A DNA stretch of 64,000 nt from Siccirubricoccus phaeus (GTDB lineage Bacteria > Pseudomonadota > Alphaproteobacteria > Acetobacterales > Acetobacteraceae), in NCBI RefSeq assembly GCF_008360935.1, contig NZ_SRXO01000001.1:372001-436000 (forward strand), in the 5' to 3' direction. Positions within the stretch are counted from its first letter, which is position 1. The number at the start of each line of letters is the position of its first letter. Both the position numbers and the translations under genes were made by a program. This document shows, piece by piece, positions 25,014 through 33,962 of the stretch. The notes below the pieces were generated by a model. It made no database searches and was not told where the DNA came from. It saw only the letters and a list, made by a program, of their open reading frames with translations.

Positions 25014-25817
25014 ATGGCCGATCACGACCCGCTGCTGGTCACGCGCGAAGGCCCGGTGGTGCGCGCCACCATGAACCGCCCGGAGCGGCGCAACGCGCTG
25101 AGCACGGCGATGGGCGCGGCCTGGGATGCGTTGCTGACGGAGCTGGCGGCCGACACCACCGCCCGCGTGCTGGTCATCGGCGGTGCCGGCGGGCATTTCT
25201 GCGCCGGCCTGGACCTGACGGAGGTGGCGAGCGACGAGACACCGGAGCAGAAGCTGGCGCGGCAGACCGTGCGCAACCGCCGCACCGGCCAGCGCTTCCT
25301 GGACATCTCCATGCTGCCCCAGGTGGTGATCGCGGCGGTGGAGGGGAGCTGCCATGCCGGGGGCTTAGGCTTCTGCTGCTCCGCCGATATCGCCTTCGCC
25401 ACCGCCACGGCGCGCTTCGCGGCGCCGGAGGTGCGGCGTGGCCTGGTGCCGGCGCAGATCCTGCCCTGGCTGGCCCGCCGCGCCGGCCGCGCGGCGGTGA
25501 CGCGGCTGGTGCTGGAAGCGGCGGTGATCGACGCGGCGGAGGCCGGGCGGATCGGGCTGGTGCACCAGGTGGTGCCGGACGCGGCGGCGCTGGAGGCGCA
25601 GGTGCAGGCCAGCATCGCCGCGGTGCTGGAAGGCGCGCCGATGGCGCTGGCCGAGACCAAGGGGCTGCTCGCCGCGCTCGGCCCGGTCTCGCCGGAGGGC
25701 TATGCCGAGGCGGGCGCCGCCAGCTTTGCCCGCACCGCCTCCAGCCCCGAGGCGGCGGAGGGCATCGCCGCCTTCAAGGCGAAGCGCAAGCCGAGCTGGT
25801 CGCCGGGCGCGCGGTAG
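25014..25817 (+). CDS. Enoyl-CoA hydratase/isomerase family protein
   Basis: A 267-residue crotonase-fold enzyme. TMNRPERRNALSTAM, GAGGHFCAGLDLTE (oxyanion-hole loop) and EGSCHAGGLGFCCSADIAFA (second oxyanion strand) are the family landmarks. The usual second acidic catalytic residue is not obvious in the LVPAQILPWLARRAGR region, so it may not be a hydratase in the strict sense. It probably acts on a CoA thioester in acid breakdown. GGAGGAAGAG fixes the start. Confidence 0.88.
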   Translation: MADHDPLLVTREGPVVRATMNRPERRNALSTAMGAAWDALLTELAADTTARVLVIGGAGGHFCAGLDLTEVASDETPEQKLARQTVRNRRTGQRFLDISMLPQVVIAAVEGSCHAGGLGFCCSADIAFATATARFAAPEVRRGLVPAQILPWLARRAGRAAVTRLVLEAAVIDAAEAGRIGLVHQVVPDAAALEAQVQASIAAVLEGAPMALAETKGLLAALGPVSPEGYAEAGAASFARTASSPEAAEGIAAFKAKRKPSWSPGAR

Positions 25818-25933
25818 CCGCCCGCGCCGCCTGCTGCCCTGCCGCGGCCTCGCCGTGGCAGGCTGTGCGATGCCCGGGGAAAAGAGCGACTCCCCGGGGC
25901 CCCGGCGGGGCTGCGCAGCAGCTTCGTGGGGAT

Positions 25934-27124
25934 CTACTGGATCTCCGCCGCCCGCCGCAGGCTGCCGAGCATCGAGATCTGCGTCAGATAGGCATGCGCC
26001 TTGGCCTTGTCTGCCGCCGCCTCCGCCATGCGGCGGCGGAAATCGGCCTGGGCCTCCGGCGTCGCCGCTTCCAGATTCTGCTTGTTGGCGATGGTCTGGC
26101 GCTGGACGTGCTCCACCGTCACGCCACGGCGCTGGCGGTCGTAGCGGTCCAGCAGCGCCGCATCGGCGCCGTGCAGCATCACCTGGCCGAGCTTCTCCGC
26201 CAGGTTCACCGCATCATGCACGCCCCCGTTCAGCCCCATGCCGCCGAGCGGGTTGTTGATATGCGCAGCATCGCCGGCCAGCAGGATGCGGCCTTTGCGG
26301 AAACTCTCCGCCACGCGCTGGTGCACGCGATACAGCGTCCGGTGGCGGATCTCGAAGCGGTCCGGCCCCACGCCGATGCGGGCCATGCGGGCGGCGGCGA
26401 AAGCGTCGGAGGCGATCTCTTCCTCGCTGACCTCCGGCTTCACCGGGAACATGGCGCGCCACAGGCCGGGAACGCGCAGCAGGAAGAACCACTCCTCCGG
26501 ATCGGCATAGTAAGAGACATCGGCGAGGCCGGGGATGGCGTCGGCGAATTCGTAGGGCGTGGAGAGCACCAGAAAGCGCTCCGGCCAGGTGAAGCCCTGG
26601 AAATCGATGCCGGCGGCGCGACGCACCGCGCTATGCGCGCCATCGGCGCCGATCAGCCAGCTCCCCTCCACCGCCTCGCCATTCGAAAGCGTCACACGCA
26701 CACGGTCGCCGAGATCCTCCGCCCCTTCCACCGCGGCGCCGAGGCGGAGCGTGAAGCCCGGCTGGCCCGCCAGCAGCCGGGCCAGGATGCGCACCAGCTT
26801 GTACTGCTCCACCTGCACCCGGAAGGGGTGGCGGGTGAGGTCGGCGATGTCGGTGAAGTCGAACGCCGCGATCAGGGAGTGGTCGCGGTTGCGGTACTGC
26901 ACATGCGGCGCGACCAGCCCCTCGGCGATCATCGGCTGCGCCGCGCCTAGCTCGTCGAGCATGTCGAGCGTCGGGGCGTGGAAGGTGGAGGCGCGCAGCT
27001 CGTCCGGCAGCGCGCCCTCCGCTTCCAGCACCACGACGGGAATGCCCTGGCGGTGCAGCGCGGCGGCGGCAACCAGGCCCACCGGCCCGGCGCCGGCAAT
27101 GAGGACGGGGAGCGAAGCGGGCAT
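25934..27124 (-). CDS. FAD-dependent aromatic monooxygenase-like protein
   Basis: A 396-residue class A flavoprotein of the PheA/TfdB/UbiH group. GAGPVGLVAAAALHRQGIPVVVLEA is the nucleotide-binding strand-helix-strand, LIGADGAHSAVRRA is the DG motif and ILLAGDAAHINNPLGGMGLN binds the FAD ribityl chain. Such enzymes hydroxylate aromatic rings using NAD(P)H and oxygen. No clear ribosome-binding site separates ATG 27124 from ATG 27142; I chose 27124 for fit with the family start. Confidence 0.88.
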   Translation of the reverse strand: MPASLPVLIAGAGPVGLVAAAALHRQGIPVVVLEAEGALPDELRASTFHAPTLDMLDELGAAQPMIAEGLVAPHVQYRNRDHSLIAAFDFTDIADLTRHPFRVQVEQYKLVRILARLLAGQPGFTLRLGAAVEGAEDLGDRVRVTLSNGEAVEGSWLIGADGAHSAVRRAAGIDFQGFTWPERFLVLSTPYEFADAIPGLADVSYYADPEEWFFLLRVPGLWRAMFPVKPEVSEEEIASDAFAAARMARIGVGPDRFEIRHRTLYRVHQRVAESFRKGRILLAGDAAHINNPLGGMGLNGGVHDAVNLAEKLGQVMLHGADAALLDRYDRQRRGVTVEHVQRQTIANKQNLEAATPEAQADFRRRMAEAAADKAKAHAYLTQISMLGSLRRAAEIQ

Positions 27125-27581
27125 GGGACACGGGTCCGGCATTGTGGCGGCGCAGCATAGGGCGGCGGCGCGTCGCGCGGCCATAGGCGGTTCCCTGCCG
27201 GGGAGCAGTAGGCGGGGGTGCACCATGCCGGCCGTCCCCGCCCAGCCTCCCCGCCAGCGGGGGAGGGAGCGCGGCACGCCGTCGCATCCGGGCGTGGCTT
27301 GCGCGCTCGCCAGCGTCGGGCGCACCGCAAGCCAGGGCCCTGGTGCCGATCGCACCTCAAGGGCGAAGCCGCGCATCGTGCGGCGGCACCGAGCGCCACA
27401 TCGCATTCCGCCCCCTGTCGTCTCGACGAAGCCGCGCATCGTGCGATAGCACCCTTCGGCGTCACACGCGGTGCCGTCGCGCGGCATCCCTGGCCTGCAC
27501 CGGCACCGTGGCTTGCGGGAGGAGCGTCTGCGACGCCGTGGAAGATGCCTGGACGCGCCTCCGCCGGCGCGGTCGGTCGGG
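27125..27581. other. Gene-free stretch with a duplicated 19-mer
   Basis: No convincing gene. The stretch holds the GC hairpin CCTCCCCGCCAGCGGGGGAGG (27246-27266). The word CGAAGCCGCGCATCGTGCG occurs twice about 62 bp apart (27364-27382 and 27427-27445). The surroundings resemble other GC-rich spacers. The leftward TPR gene before it and monooxygenase gene after it probably have separate transcription signals here, but none is recognisable. Confidence 0.5.
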
Positions 27582-28412
27582 CTAGCGCCGCTGCGGCCCG
27601 GCCTCGTTCAGCGCCAGGTTCTGCAGGGCCAGATCGGCCGTCGCGCTGTCCGGGGCCAGGCTCACCGCCTTCTCCCAATCCTCCCGCGCCCCGGCCACAT
27701 CGCCCTTGAGCTGGCGGATGATGCCGCGTTCCAGCAGCGCCTCGGCATTGGCCGGGGCCAGGGTCAGAGCGCGGTCCACATCGCTGGCCGCCTGGTCCAC
27801 CCGGTCCAGCCGCCGCTGCGCCGCGGCGCGGAACACCCAGGCCTCGGCCCTTCCCGGCGCCAGGGCGATCACCCGGTCCACATCCTCCAGCGCCTCGGCG
27901 TAGCGGCCGAGCGTGCCCAGCGCCACGGCGCGGTCCAGCAGCAGGTCCACGTCGCTCGGCGCCAGGGTCAGCCCCATGGTGGCGGCGGCGAAGGCGCGGC
28001 CGGCCTCGCCCGCCAGCATCCAGGCCTGCACCGCCTGGGCGAACACCGCGGCCCGCGCGCCGCTGCCGGCCCGGGCGGTACGGGCCAGCCCCTCCAGCCG
28101 CTCCGCCGCCCGCGGCGCCTCGCCCATGCCCAGCAGGGCCAGCGCGGCGCAATGCCGGGCGCCATCGCCGCCGCCATTGGCCTCCCAGGCCTCGGCATTG
28201 CTCAGGGCTTCTTCGGGGTCGGTGCGCAGCAGGCCGAGGCAGCGCTCATATTCCGGCCCCTGGGCCAGGCGCGGCAGTTCCGGCGGCACGGGGGAGGCCT
28301 CATCCGCCGCCTCGGCCGTCGGCCCGCGCCCCAGCAGGAAGGTGGCGCCGGAGGCAAGGGCCAGCAAGGCTGCCAAGGCAGCGCCCAGTAGGACAGGACG
28401 AGGTGGAGTCAC
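27582..28412 (-). CDS. TPR-repeat protein with N-terminal membrane anchor
   Basis: A 276-residue protein. Residues 8-30 form one hydrophobic segment (LLGAALAALLALASGATFLLG), a signal anchor. The rest shows tetratricopeptide helices, clearest in AVALGTLGRYAEALEDVDRV, FRAAAQRRLDRVDQAASDVD and the last unit, LERGIIRQLKGDVAGAREDW. TPR domains bind other proteins; no specific partner is suggested. The start is a GTG at 28412. It is divergent from the SDR gene, 45 bp away. Confidence 0.8.
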   Translation of the reverse strand: MTPPRPVLLGAALAALLALASGATFLLGRGPTAEAADEASPVPPELPRLAQGPEYERCLGLLRTDPEEALSNAEAWEANGGGDGARHCAALALLGMGEAPRAAERLEGLARTARAGSGARAAVFAQAVQAWMLAGEAGRAFAAATMGLTLAPSDVDLLLDRAVALGTLGRYAEALEDVDRVIALAPGRAEAWVFRAAAQRRLDRVDQAASDVDRALTLAPANAEALLERGIIRQLKGDVAGAREDWEKAVSLAPDSATADLALQNLALNEAGPQRR

Positions 28413-28457
28413 GCCGGCACTCTAGCCTTCGGTCCAGAGGGATGCCAGATCGGGCAG

Positions 28458-29348
28458 ATGACGAAAAAGTTTGCAGCGGAAACAGGCAGGTTGCTGATCG
28501 CCGGGCTGGGCTATAGCGGCCTCGCCGTGGCGCGGCAGGCCGTGGCGGCGGGCTGGCAGGTGGCCGGCACGGTGCGGCAGCCCGGCGTGGCGCCGCCACC
28601 CGAGGGCGTCACCCTGCTGCCCTTCGCCGCGGCTGGCCCGGCGATTCGCGCCGCCACCCATCTGCTGGTCACCGCCGCGCCGGGGGAGGCGGGCGACCCG
28701 GTCCTCGCCGCCCATGCGGCGGCGATCCGCGCCGCGCCCAGGCTGCGCTGGATTGGCTATCTCTCCACCACCGGCGTCTATGGCGACCGCGGCGGCGCCG
28801 TGGTGGACGAGGCGACGCCGCCCGCCCCGGGCCAGGCGCGCAGCCAGCGCCGCCTGGCGGCGGAGGAGGCCTGGCGGGCGGCGGCCGCGGGCAGGGCGCT
28901 GGATCTCTTCCGCACCGGCGGCATCTACGGCCCCGGCCGCAGCGTGCTGGACGATCTCCGCGCCGGCACCGTCCGGCAGATCGTGAAGCCCGGCCATGCA
29001 TTCGGCCGCATCCATCGGGACGATATCGCGCTGGCCGTGCTGGCCGCGCTGCGCCAGGCGGTGCCGCCCGGCGTGCGGGTGCTGCACCTGGTGGATGACG
29101 CGCCGGCGGAAAGCGCCGAGGTGATGGCAGGCGCCGCCGCGCTGCTCGGCCTGGCGCCACCGCCGGCTATCCGCTTCGCGGATGCGCTCGCCACCATGTC
29201 TCCCATGGCGCGCAGCTTCTGGGCGGAGAATCGGCGGGTGACCAATGGCGCCACCAAGGCGGCGCTTGGCATCGCCTGGCGCTACCCGAGCTGGCGGGAG
29301 GGGCTGCGGGCCGTCCTCGCCGAGGAAGGCGGCGGGGCGCCGGCGTAG
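28458..29348 (+). CDS. NAD-dependent epimerase/dehydratase (YeeZ-like SDR)
   Basis: A 296-residue extended SDR-type protein. LLIAGLGYSGLAVARQA carries the glycine-rich nucleotide motif, and YLSTTGVYGDRGGAVVDEAT matches the YeeZ group, where the Ser/Tyr active-site pair is altered. FGRIHRDDIALAVLAAL is the typical substrate-side motif. The substrate is unknown. Downstream lies a tandem repeat and then the convergent hydrolase gene. Confidence 0.85.
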   Translation: MTKKFAAETGRLLIAGLGYSGLAVARQAVAAGWQVAGTVRQPGVAPPPEGVTLLPFAAAGPAIRAATHLLVTAAPGEAGDPVLAAHAAAIRAAPRLRWIGYLSTTGVYGDRGGAVVDEATPPAPGQARSQRRLAAEEAWRAAAAGRALDLFRTGGIYGPGRSVLDDLRAGTVRQIVKPGHAFGRIHRDDIALAVLAALRQAVPPGVRVLHLVDDAPAESAEVMAGAAALLGLAPPPAIRFADALATMSPMARSFWAENRRVTNGATKAALGIAWRYPSWREGLRAVLAEEGGGAPA

Positions 29349-29634
29349 CAGCGCCACGTGAGCAATGCCGCCGCCGGAGCGACGCCCGCCTTGCTCGTTG
29401 CCATCCGAGCCGGCGGGAGGGGCCAAGCGTCGTCCCTGCCGAAGCTCCGGCGCAGCAGCGCCGCGGGAGCAATGCCGCCGCCGGAGCGGCGCCCGCCTTG
29501 CCCGATGCCCTCCGAGCCGGCGGGAGGGGCCAAGCGCCGTCCCTGCTGAAGCTCCGGCGCAGCGCCGCGCGAGCAATGCCGCCGCCGGAGGGGCGCCCGC
29601 CTTGCCCGGTGCCCTCCGAGCCGGCGGGGAGCGG
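29349..29634. repeat. Tandem repeat, three units of 104-107 bp
   Basis: The word GAGCAATGCCGCCGCCGGAG begins units at 29360, 29467 and 29571, giving periods of 107 and 104 bp. Each unit also has CGCCCGCCTTGC, GAGCCGGCGGG(G/A) and an AAGCTCCGGCGCAGC tail. The last unit runs into the 3' end of the leftward hydrolase gene, where GGCTAAGCGTCCTCCCCGCC resembles GGCCAAGCGTCGTCCCTGCC of the units. The array may therefore have grown from that gene end. Confidence 0.85.
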
Positions 29635-30432
29635 CTAAGCGTCCTCCCCGCCGAGGAGCGCGGCAAGGGTCCGCCGCAGCAGCGCCAGGTCTTGCGGGCG
29701 GGAGAGGCGGTGGTCGCCATCCTTCACCAGCGTCACCTGCGCATCGGCGGTGGTCACCCGGGCAGCGATTTCCAGCGCGAGCTGCCAGGGCACATCCGGA
29801 TCCTGCTGGCCATGCAGCAGCCGGACCGGCGCCGCGATGGGGATGGGCCCGCCGAGCAGCAGGTGGCTCCGTCCTTCCTCCAGCAGCCGCCGCGTGATGG
29901 GGTAGGGGTCGCCATAGGCGCTGGGCCGCCGCCACATCCCCGTGGCGGCCATCTCCGCCCGCGCCGCCTCGGACAGCCCCGCCTCGATGCGGGTGACGAA
30001 ATCCGGCGCGGCAGCGATGCCGATGAGGCCGGCCACCGGCACCAGCCCGCGCGAGGCCAGCAGCAACGCCATCCAGCCGCCCATGGAGGAGCCGACGAGG
30101 ATCTGCGGGCCTTCGCTTTGCGCCGCGATCACCGCCGCCGCATCGGCCAGCCAGGTGCCGATGGTGCCGTCCTCGAAGCGTCCGCCGCTCGCCCCATGGC
30201 CGGAGTAGTCGAAGCGGAGGAAGGCGCGGCCCCGGGCGGCGCACCAATCCGCCAGCTCGGTGGCCTTGCTGCCCTGCATGTCGCTGTTGAAGCCGGGCAG
30301 GAATACCACCCCCGGCGCCTGCCCGGGCAGCCGGCGCCAGGCCAGGTCCACGCCCTCCCGCCGGACAACGCCGCTCTCCTCCCTCCCGCGCTCCGCAGGG
30401 AAGGGCTGGGCCGGGGGTGCGCCCGCGCTCAT
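29635..30432 (-). CDS. Alpha/beta hydrolase, ABHD10-like
   Basis: A 265-residue serine hydrolase. GSSMGG holds the nucleophile, LLHGQQDPDVP the aspartate and DGDHRLSRPQD the histidine. FLPGFNSDMQGSKATELADW is close to the ABHD10 group of acyl-thioesterases/acyl-glucuronide esterases. I chose ATG 30432, because this small region is a duplicate of the end of the upstream gene and contains the best start site. It is transcribed with the FAH-family gene before it. Confidence 0.85.
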   Translation of the reverse strand: MSAGAPPAQPFPAERGREESGVVRREGVDLAWRRLPGQAPGVVFLPGFNSDMQGSKATELADWCAARGRAFLRFDYSGHGASGGRFEDGTIGTWLADAAAVIAAQSEGPQILVGSSMGGWMALLLASRGLVPVAGLIGIAAAPDFVTRIEAGLSEAARAEMAATGMWRRPSAYGDPYPITRRLLEEGRSHLLLGGPIPIAAPVRLLHGQQDPDVPWQLALEIAARVTTADAQVTLVKDGDHRLSRPQDLALLRRTLAALLGGEDA

Positions 30433-30515
30433 CTCCGCGGCAGCTCCGGCGAGGCCCATGGACCGCGCGGGGCCTGGGATGCGCCCAGGCTCATGTCCGC
30501 GGCAGCCCCCGCCGC
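30415..30515. repeat. 62-bp tandem duplication at a gene junction
   Basis: The 3' end of the FAH-family gene (30477-30515) recurs, diverged, at 30415-30453. On the minus strand the two read GCGGACATGAGCCTGGGCGC and GCGGAGATGAGCGCGGGCGC. In the first the ATG overlaps the FAH stop (ATGA) but is out of frame with the hydrolase. In the second it is the hydrolase start. The 62-bp spacing explains the separation of two genes that were probably overlapping. Confidence 0.7.
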
Positions 30516-31708
30516 GCCAGGCTGGCGAACAGCGCGCCGGTGCCGAAATCCCAGGGCGGGCAGGCATCCGTCCGGTCCACCTCATTCGCCAGCGCGCCCA
30601 GCCGCGCGGCGGCGATGCGCACCACATCCCCCGGCTTGTGGGTGAAGCCCATGCCCGGCGCGCCGCGATCCTTGCTGGGCGAGAAGGGCGTGCCGAGGAA
30701 CAGCACCGCGCCATCCGGATAATGATGGTGCGGCCCGATCATCTGCGCCACCACCTCGGTCGGATCGCGGCTGATGTCGCCGATGGCGCCGGTTTCCGCC
30801 AGGGTGAAGCCATCCGTGCCGGTGATCGAAAGTGCGATCTCCGCCCGGCGCACATCGTCCAGCGAGAATCCGGAATCGAACAGCCGCAGCACCGGGCCAA
30901 GGGCGCAGGAGGCGTTGTTGTCCTTCGCCCGGCCGAGCAGCAGGGCGCTCCGCCCCTCGACATCGCGCAGGTTCACGTCATTGCCCAGCATGGCGCCGAG
31001 GATGTCTCCGCGCGCATTCACCGCCAGCACGGCTTCGGGCTCCGGGTTGCTCCATTGGCTGTCCGGATGCACGCCGATTTTCGCCCCCGGCCCGACCGAG
31101 GCCATGGGCGGGCATTTGGAAAAGATCTCGGCATCCGGGCCGATGCCGACTTCCAGGTACTGGCTCCACCAGCCCTTCGCCACCAGCGCGGATTTCAGCC
31201 GCATCGCCTCGGCGCTGCCCGGCTTCACCGCGGAGAGGTCCTCGCCCCCGGCAGCGCTGCCGCCACCAGCCCCGGCGGCGTTGCCGCCACCAGAAAGAAT
31301 GCCGCGCACCTCCGCCCGCACCTGCTCGGCTCGCGCCGCATCGCCGCGGCAGCGCTCCTCGATGACGCGCTCCAGCATGGAGCGGACATAGGTGACGCCG
31401 CAGGCCTTCACCGCCTGCAGATCGATCGGCGCCAGCAGCCAGGGTTTCGCGGGGTTGCAGGCGCCATGCGCGCTGTTGGCGAGCGCGGCCGGCAGGTCGA
31501 AGGCGAGCGGCACGCCCTTGGCGCGGATGGCGGCCACCGGGTCCGGTGCGTTGAACCAAGCGGAAACGGTGCCGAAGGCCGGCGTCATGTCGAAGGCGGC
31601 GCCCTGCAGGAAGGCGAGGGCGATCGGTCCCTCCGGCGTCATCGCCCGGGCGGCGAAACTTCCCTGGCGCCAATCCTTGGGCAGCGCATTCGCATCCGGC
31701 CGCAGCAT
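30491..31708 (-). CDS. Fumarylacetoacetate hydrolase family protein
   Basis: A 405-residue protein of the FAH superfamily. The C-terminal fold shows EVGIGPDAEIFSKCPPMASV, the WSNPEPEAVLAVNARGDILG metal site, NDVNLRDVEGRS and TGDISRDP-like motifs (here IGDISRDPTEV). Members hydrolyse or dehydrate keto acids such as sugar-acid breakdown products. A Gly/Ala-rich stretch, GGGNAAGAGGGSAAGG, forms an inserted linker before the core. GGGAAGAGGC precedes ATG 31708. A 62-bp duplication follows its stop. Confidence 0.85.
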   Translation of the reverse strand: MLRPDANALPKDWRQGSFAARAMTPEGPIALAFLQGAAFDMTPAFGTVSAWFNAPDPVAAIRAKGVPLAFDLPAALANSAHGACNPAKPWLLAPIDLQAVKACGVTYVRSMLERVIEERCRGDAARAEQVRAEVRGILSGGGNAAGAGGGSAAGGEDLSAVKPGSAEAMRLKSALVAKGWWSQYLEVGIGPDAEIFSKCPPMASVGPGAKIGVHPDSQWSNPEPEAVLAVNARGDILGAMLGNDVNLRDVEGRSALLLGRAKDNNASCALGPVLRLFDSGFSLDDVRRAEIALSITGTDGFTLAETGAIGDISRDPTEVVAQMIGPHHHYPDGAVLFLGTPFSPSKDRGAPGMGFTHKPGDVVRIAAARLGALANEVDRTDACPPWDFGTGALFASLARRGLPRT

Positions 31709-31896
31709 TGCCTCTTCCCCCCAATTCGGGCGGGAAGAGTAGCGGGGGGCAGGGGTTTCGCAAACCGCCCCACCGCCTGGCGTGGCCGTGGCGACGGCGC
31801 CGCGGGCGAGATAGGCGCGCCGCGGCCGGGCCGGGGTGCCGGCTCCCTGAACTCCGCCGCCGCGCCGGTGTTGCTGCCGCCATGGAGAGGGACAGC

Positions 31897-32592
31897 ATGC
31901 GCATGGGCTGGGCCGGGGCGCTGATGGGCTTCGCCTTCGGCGGCTTCCTGGACGGCATCCTGCTGCACCAGATCCTGCAATGGCATCATCTGCTCAGCGG
32001 CTGGCGTCCGGGGGGGACCGTGGGGCTGCTGCGCTGGCATGTGCAATGGGATGGCGCCTTCCACGCGGCGCATTACCTAGTGCTGGCCCTTGGCCTTGCC
32101 CTGCTCTGGCCGCGGCCAGAGCAGGGCAAGGGGCAGGGAAGGGCGTTCGGCGCCGGTTTCGCCATGGGCTTCGGCGCCTGGCATGTGCTGGATGCGGTGG
32201 TGAATCACTGGGCGCTCGGCCTGCATCGCATCCGGCAGGAGGCCGAGCAGCCGATCTGGTGGGATCTGGCCTTTTTCTTCCTCGGCCTTGCCGCCCTGGC
32301 GATCGGCCTGCTCTGGCGGCGGCGCGGCCCGGCGCCGCGGCCGGAGGGGCTGGCCATGCTGGTCCTGGCGGCGGGGCTGGGCGCCGCCTGGCCCGCCCCC
32401 GGGCCGGCCCTGCTGGCGTTCCAGCTCTCGGATGAGGCGGCGCTTCGCCTGGTCGCCAGTGCCGATGCGACGCCGGTGGCGGTAGAGGGCGGGCTTTGGG
32501 TCTTCGCCACGCGGGACCCTGCCGGCCTCGCCCGCCTCGCCGGTGCCAGGCCGCTGTCCGGCGGGCCCGGCGGCTGCCTTTCCCGCATCTGA
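31897..32592 (+). CDS. DUF2243-family membrane protein
   Basis: A 231-residue inner-membrane protein. GGFLDGILLHQILQWHHLLSG is the family hallmark with conserved histidines, followed by hydrophobic segments AHYLVLALGLALLWP, GFAMGFGAWHVLDAVVNHWAL and LAFFFLGLAALAIGLLW. The function is unknown; the histidine pattern suggests metal or heme binding. ATG 31897 follows GGAGAGG. A C-terminal soluble part of about 70 residues is longer than the core family. Confidence 0.82.
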   Translation: MRMGWAGALMGFAFGGFLDGILLHQILQWHHLLSGWRPGGTVGLLRWHVQWDGAFHAAHYLVLALGLALLWPRPEQGKGQGRAFGAGFAMGFGAWHVLDAVVNHWALGLHRIRQEAEQPIWWDLAFFFLGLAALAIGLLWRRRGPAPRPEGLAMLVLAAGLGAAWPAPGPALLAFQLSDEAALRLVASADATPVAVEGGLWVFATRDPAGLARLAGARPLSGGPGGCLSRI

Positions 32593-32909
32593 GCAGCGGC
32601 GCGGCCATGTCCCAGCCCTCCCGTCTCCGCCACCCGCCCCCGGCTCTGCCGACGCACTTCTCTTCTTTCCCTCCTGTTTCTCGGTTCGGTTGAAAGGGCC
32701 GTTTCTCCGTCCCGGCCGAATTCTTCGGGCGGGTCGCGCACAGCTTCGGTCAGGGCTGGCCGCTTGCGGCCACCGCCGGAGGCGGCGCGGCGGGCGCAGC
32801 CCGGAGCGGCCTTGACCGAAGCGAGCACGGCCCGAGGATGGGCTGCCGGGACCGTCTCGCCGCCCATCCCGAGATTGACGCCGCCCCCGCCCCGGGCAAG
32901 GAACGCCGC
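32593..32909. other. Gene-free stretch
   Basis: No gene is visible. Frames here have noncoding composition. The part from about 32690 has more AT and could contain the promoter of the dehydrogenase gene, but no clear boxes stand out. The inverted words GGCCGCTTGCGGCC and CCGCCGGAGGCGGCG form small hairpins at 32757-32790. Confidence 0.4.
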
Positions 32910-33962
32910 ATGCCAGAGCGCTACGCCCCTGCCGCCCTCATCGCCCTTGCCGCCGCGCTGTTCGAGCGTGGGGGGCTGGCCCCGGACCGTGCCGCCGTCG
33001 TGGCGGAGACGCTGGTGGAGGGCGATCTCCTGGGCCATGACACCCATGGCCTGGCCTTGCTGGGCCCTTATCTGGACAGCCTGGCCAGCGGCGACATGCG
33101 GGCCGCCGGTGAGCCCGAGATTCTCTCCGCCACCCCGGTGGTCGAGACCTGGGATGGCGGCAAGCTGCCCGGCCCCTGGCTGGTGCGCCGCGCCGCCGAC
33201 CTCGCCAGCGAGCGCGCGGCGGCCTACGGGCTGGCGGCGGTCGCGATCCGCCGCAGCCACCATATCGCCTGCCTGGCCGCCTACCTGCCGCGCGTGGTGG
33301 AACGCGGGCAGGTCCTGCTGATCTGGTCCTCCGATCCTGCCACCGCTTCCGTCGCGCCCTGGGGTGGGACGCGGCGGATCATCACCCCCAACCCGGTCGC
33401 GGCCGGCTGGCCCGGCGCGGCGGGGCCGGTGATGATCGACGTGTCCATGTCCATCACCACCAATGGCATGACGGCGCGCCGCCGGGCGGAGGGCACAACC
33501 TTCCCTTTCGACGCGTTGCTGACCGCAGAGGGCCAGCCCACCGCCGACCCCAACGCCTTCTTCACCGAGCCGGGCGGCACCTTGCTGCCGCTGGGCGGCA
33601 TGGCGGCGGGGCATAAGGGGTTCGGCCTCGGCCTGCTGGTGGAGGCGCTGACCTCCGGGCTGGCGGGCGGCGGGCGGGTGACGGAACCCACCGGCTGGGG
33701 CGCCGCCCTGCTGATCCTGGTGCTGGACCCGGCGCGCTTCGCCGGCGCCGAGGCTTTCCTCGCCGAGTCCGGCTGGATGGCCGAGGTGGTGCGCGGCAAC
33801 CCGCCCATCCCCGGCGGCCCGGCACCGCGTCTGCCCGGCGCCCGGGCCTGGGCGCGGCGGGCGGAGGCAATGGCCCGGGGCGTGGAACTGCATCCCTCCA
33901 TCCCGCCGGCGCTCGCTGCCCGCGCCGCTGCCGCCGGCCTGGCCGCCCCGGCGCCGCTTTGA
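32910..33962 (+). CDS. LDH2/malate dehydrogenase family oxidoreductase
   Basis: A 350-residue NAD(P)-dependent dehydrogenase of the type 2 malate/L-lactate family, which reduces 2-oxo acids. GDLLGHDTHGLALLGPYLD holds the substrate-binding histidine, RRSHHIACLAAYL the catalytic-side residues, and GGMAAGHKGFGLGLLVEALT the cofactor loop. AAGGAA precedes ATG 32910. Its stop overlaps the TTG start of the GT4 gene (TTGA), so the two are co-transcribed although functionally unrelated. Confidence 0.9.
   Translation: MPERYAPAALIALAAALFERGGLAPDRAAVVAETLVEGDLLGHDTHGLALLGPYLDSLASGDMRAAGEPEILSATPVVETWDGGKLPGPWLVRRAADLASERAAAYGLAAVAIRRSHHIACLAAYLPRVVERGQVLLIWSSDPATASVAPWGGTRRIITPNPVAAGWPGAAGPVMIDVSMSITTNGMTARRRAEGTTFPFDALLTAEGQPTADPNAFFTEPGGTLLPLGGMAAGHKGFGLGLLVEALTSGLAGGGRVTEPTGWGAALLILVLDPARFAGAEAFLAESGWMAEVVRGNPPIPGGPAPRLPGARAWARRAEAMARGVELHPSIPPALAARAAAAGLAAPAPL

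Noticed and set aside
24911-26950. Plus-strand frame of 679 codons
   Set aside because: It is out of frame with the enoyl-CoA hydratase and antisense to the monooxygenase; both real genes have strong motifs.
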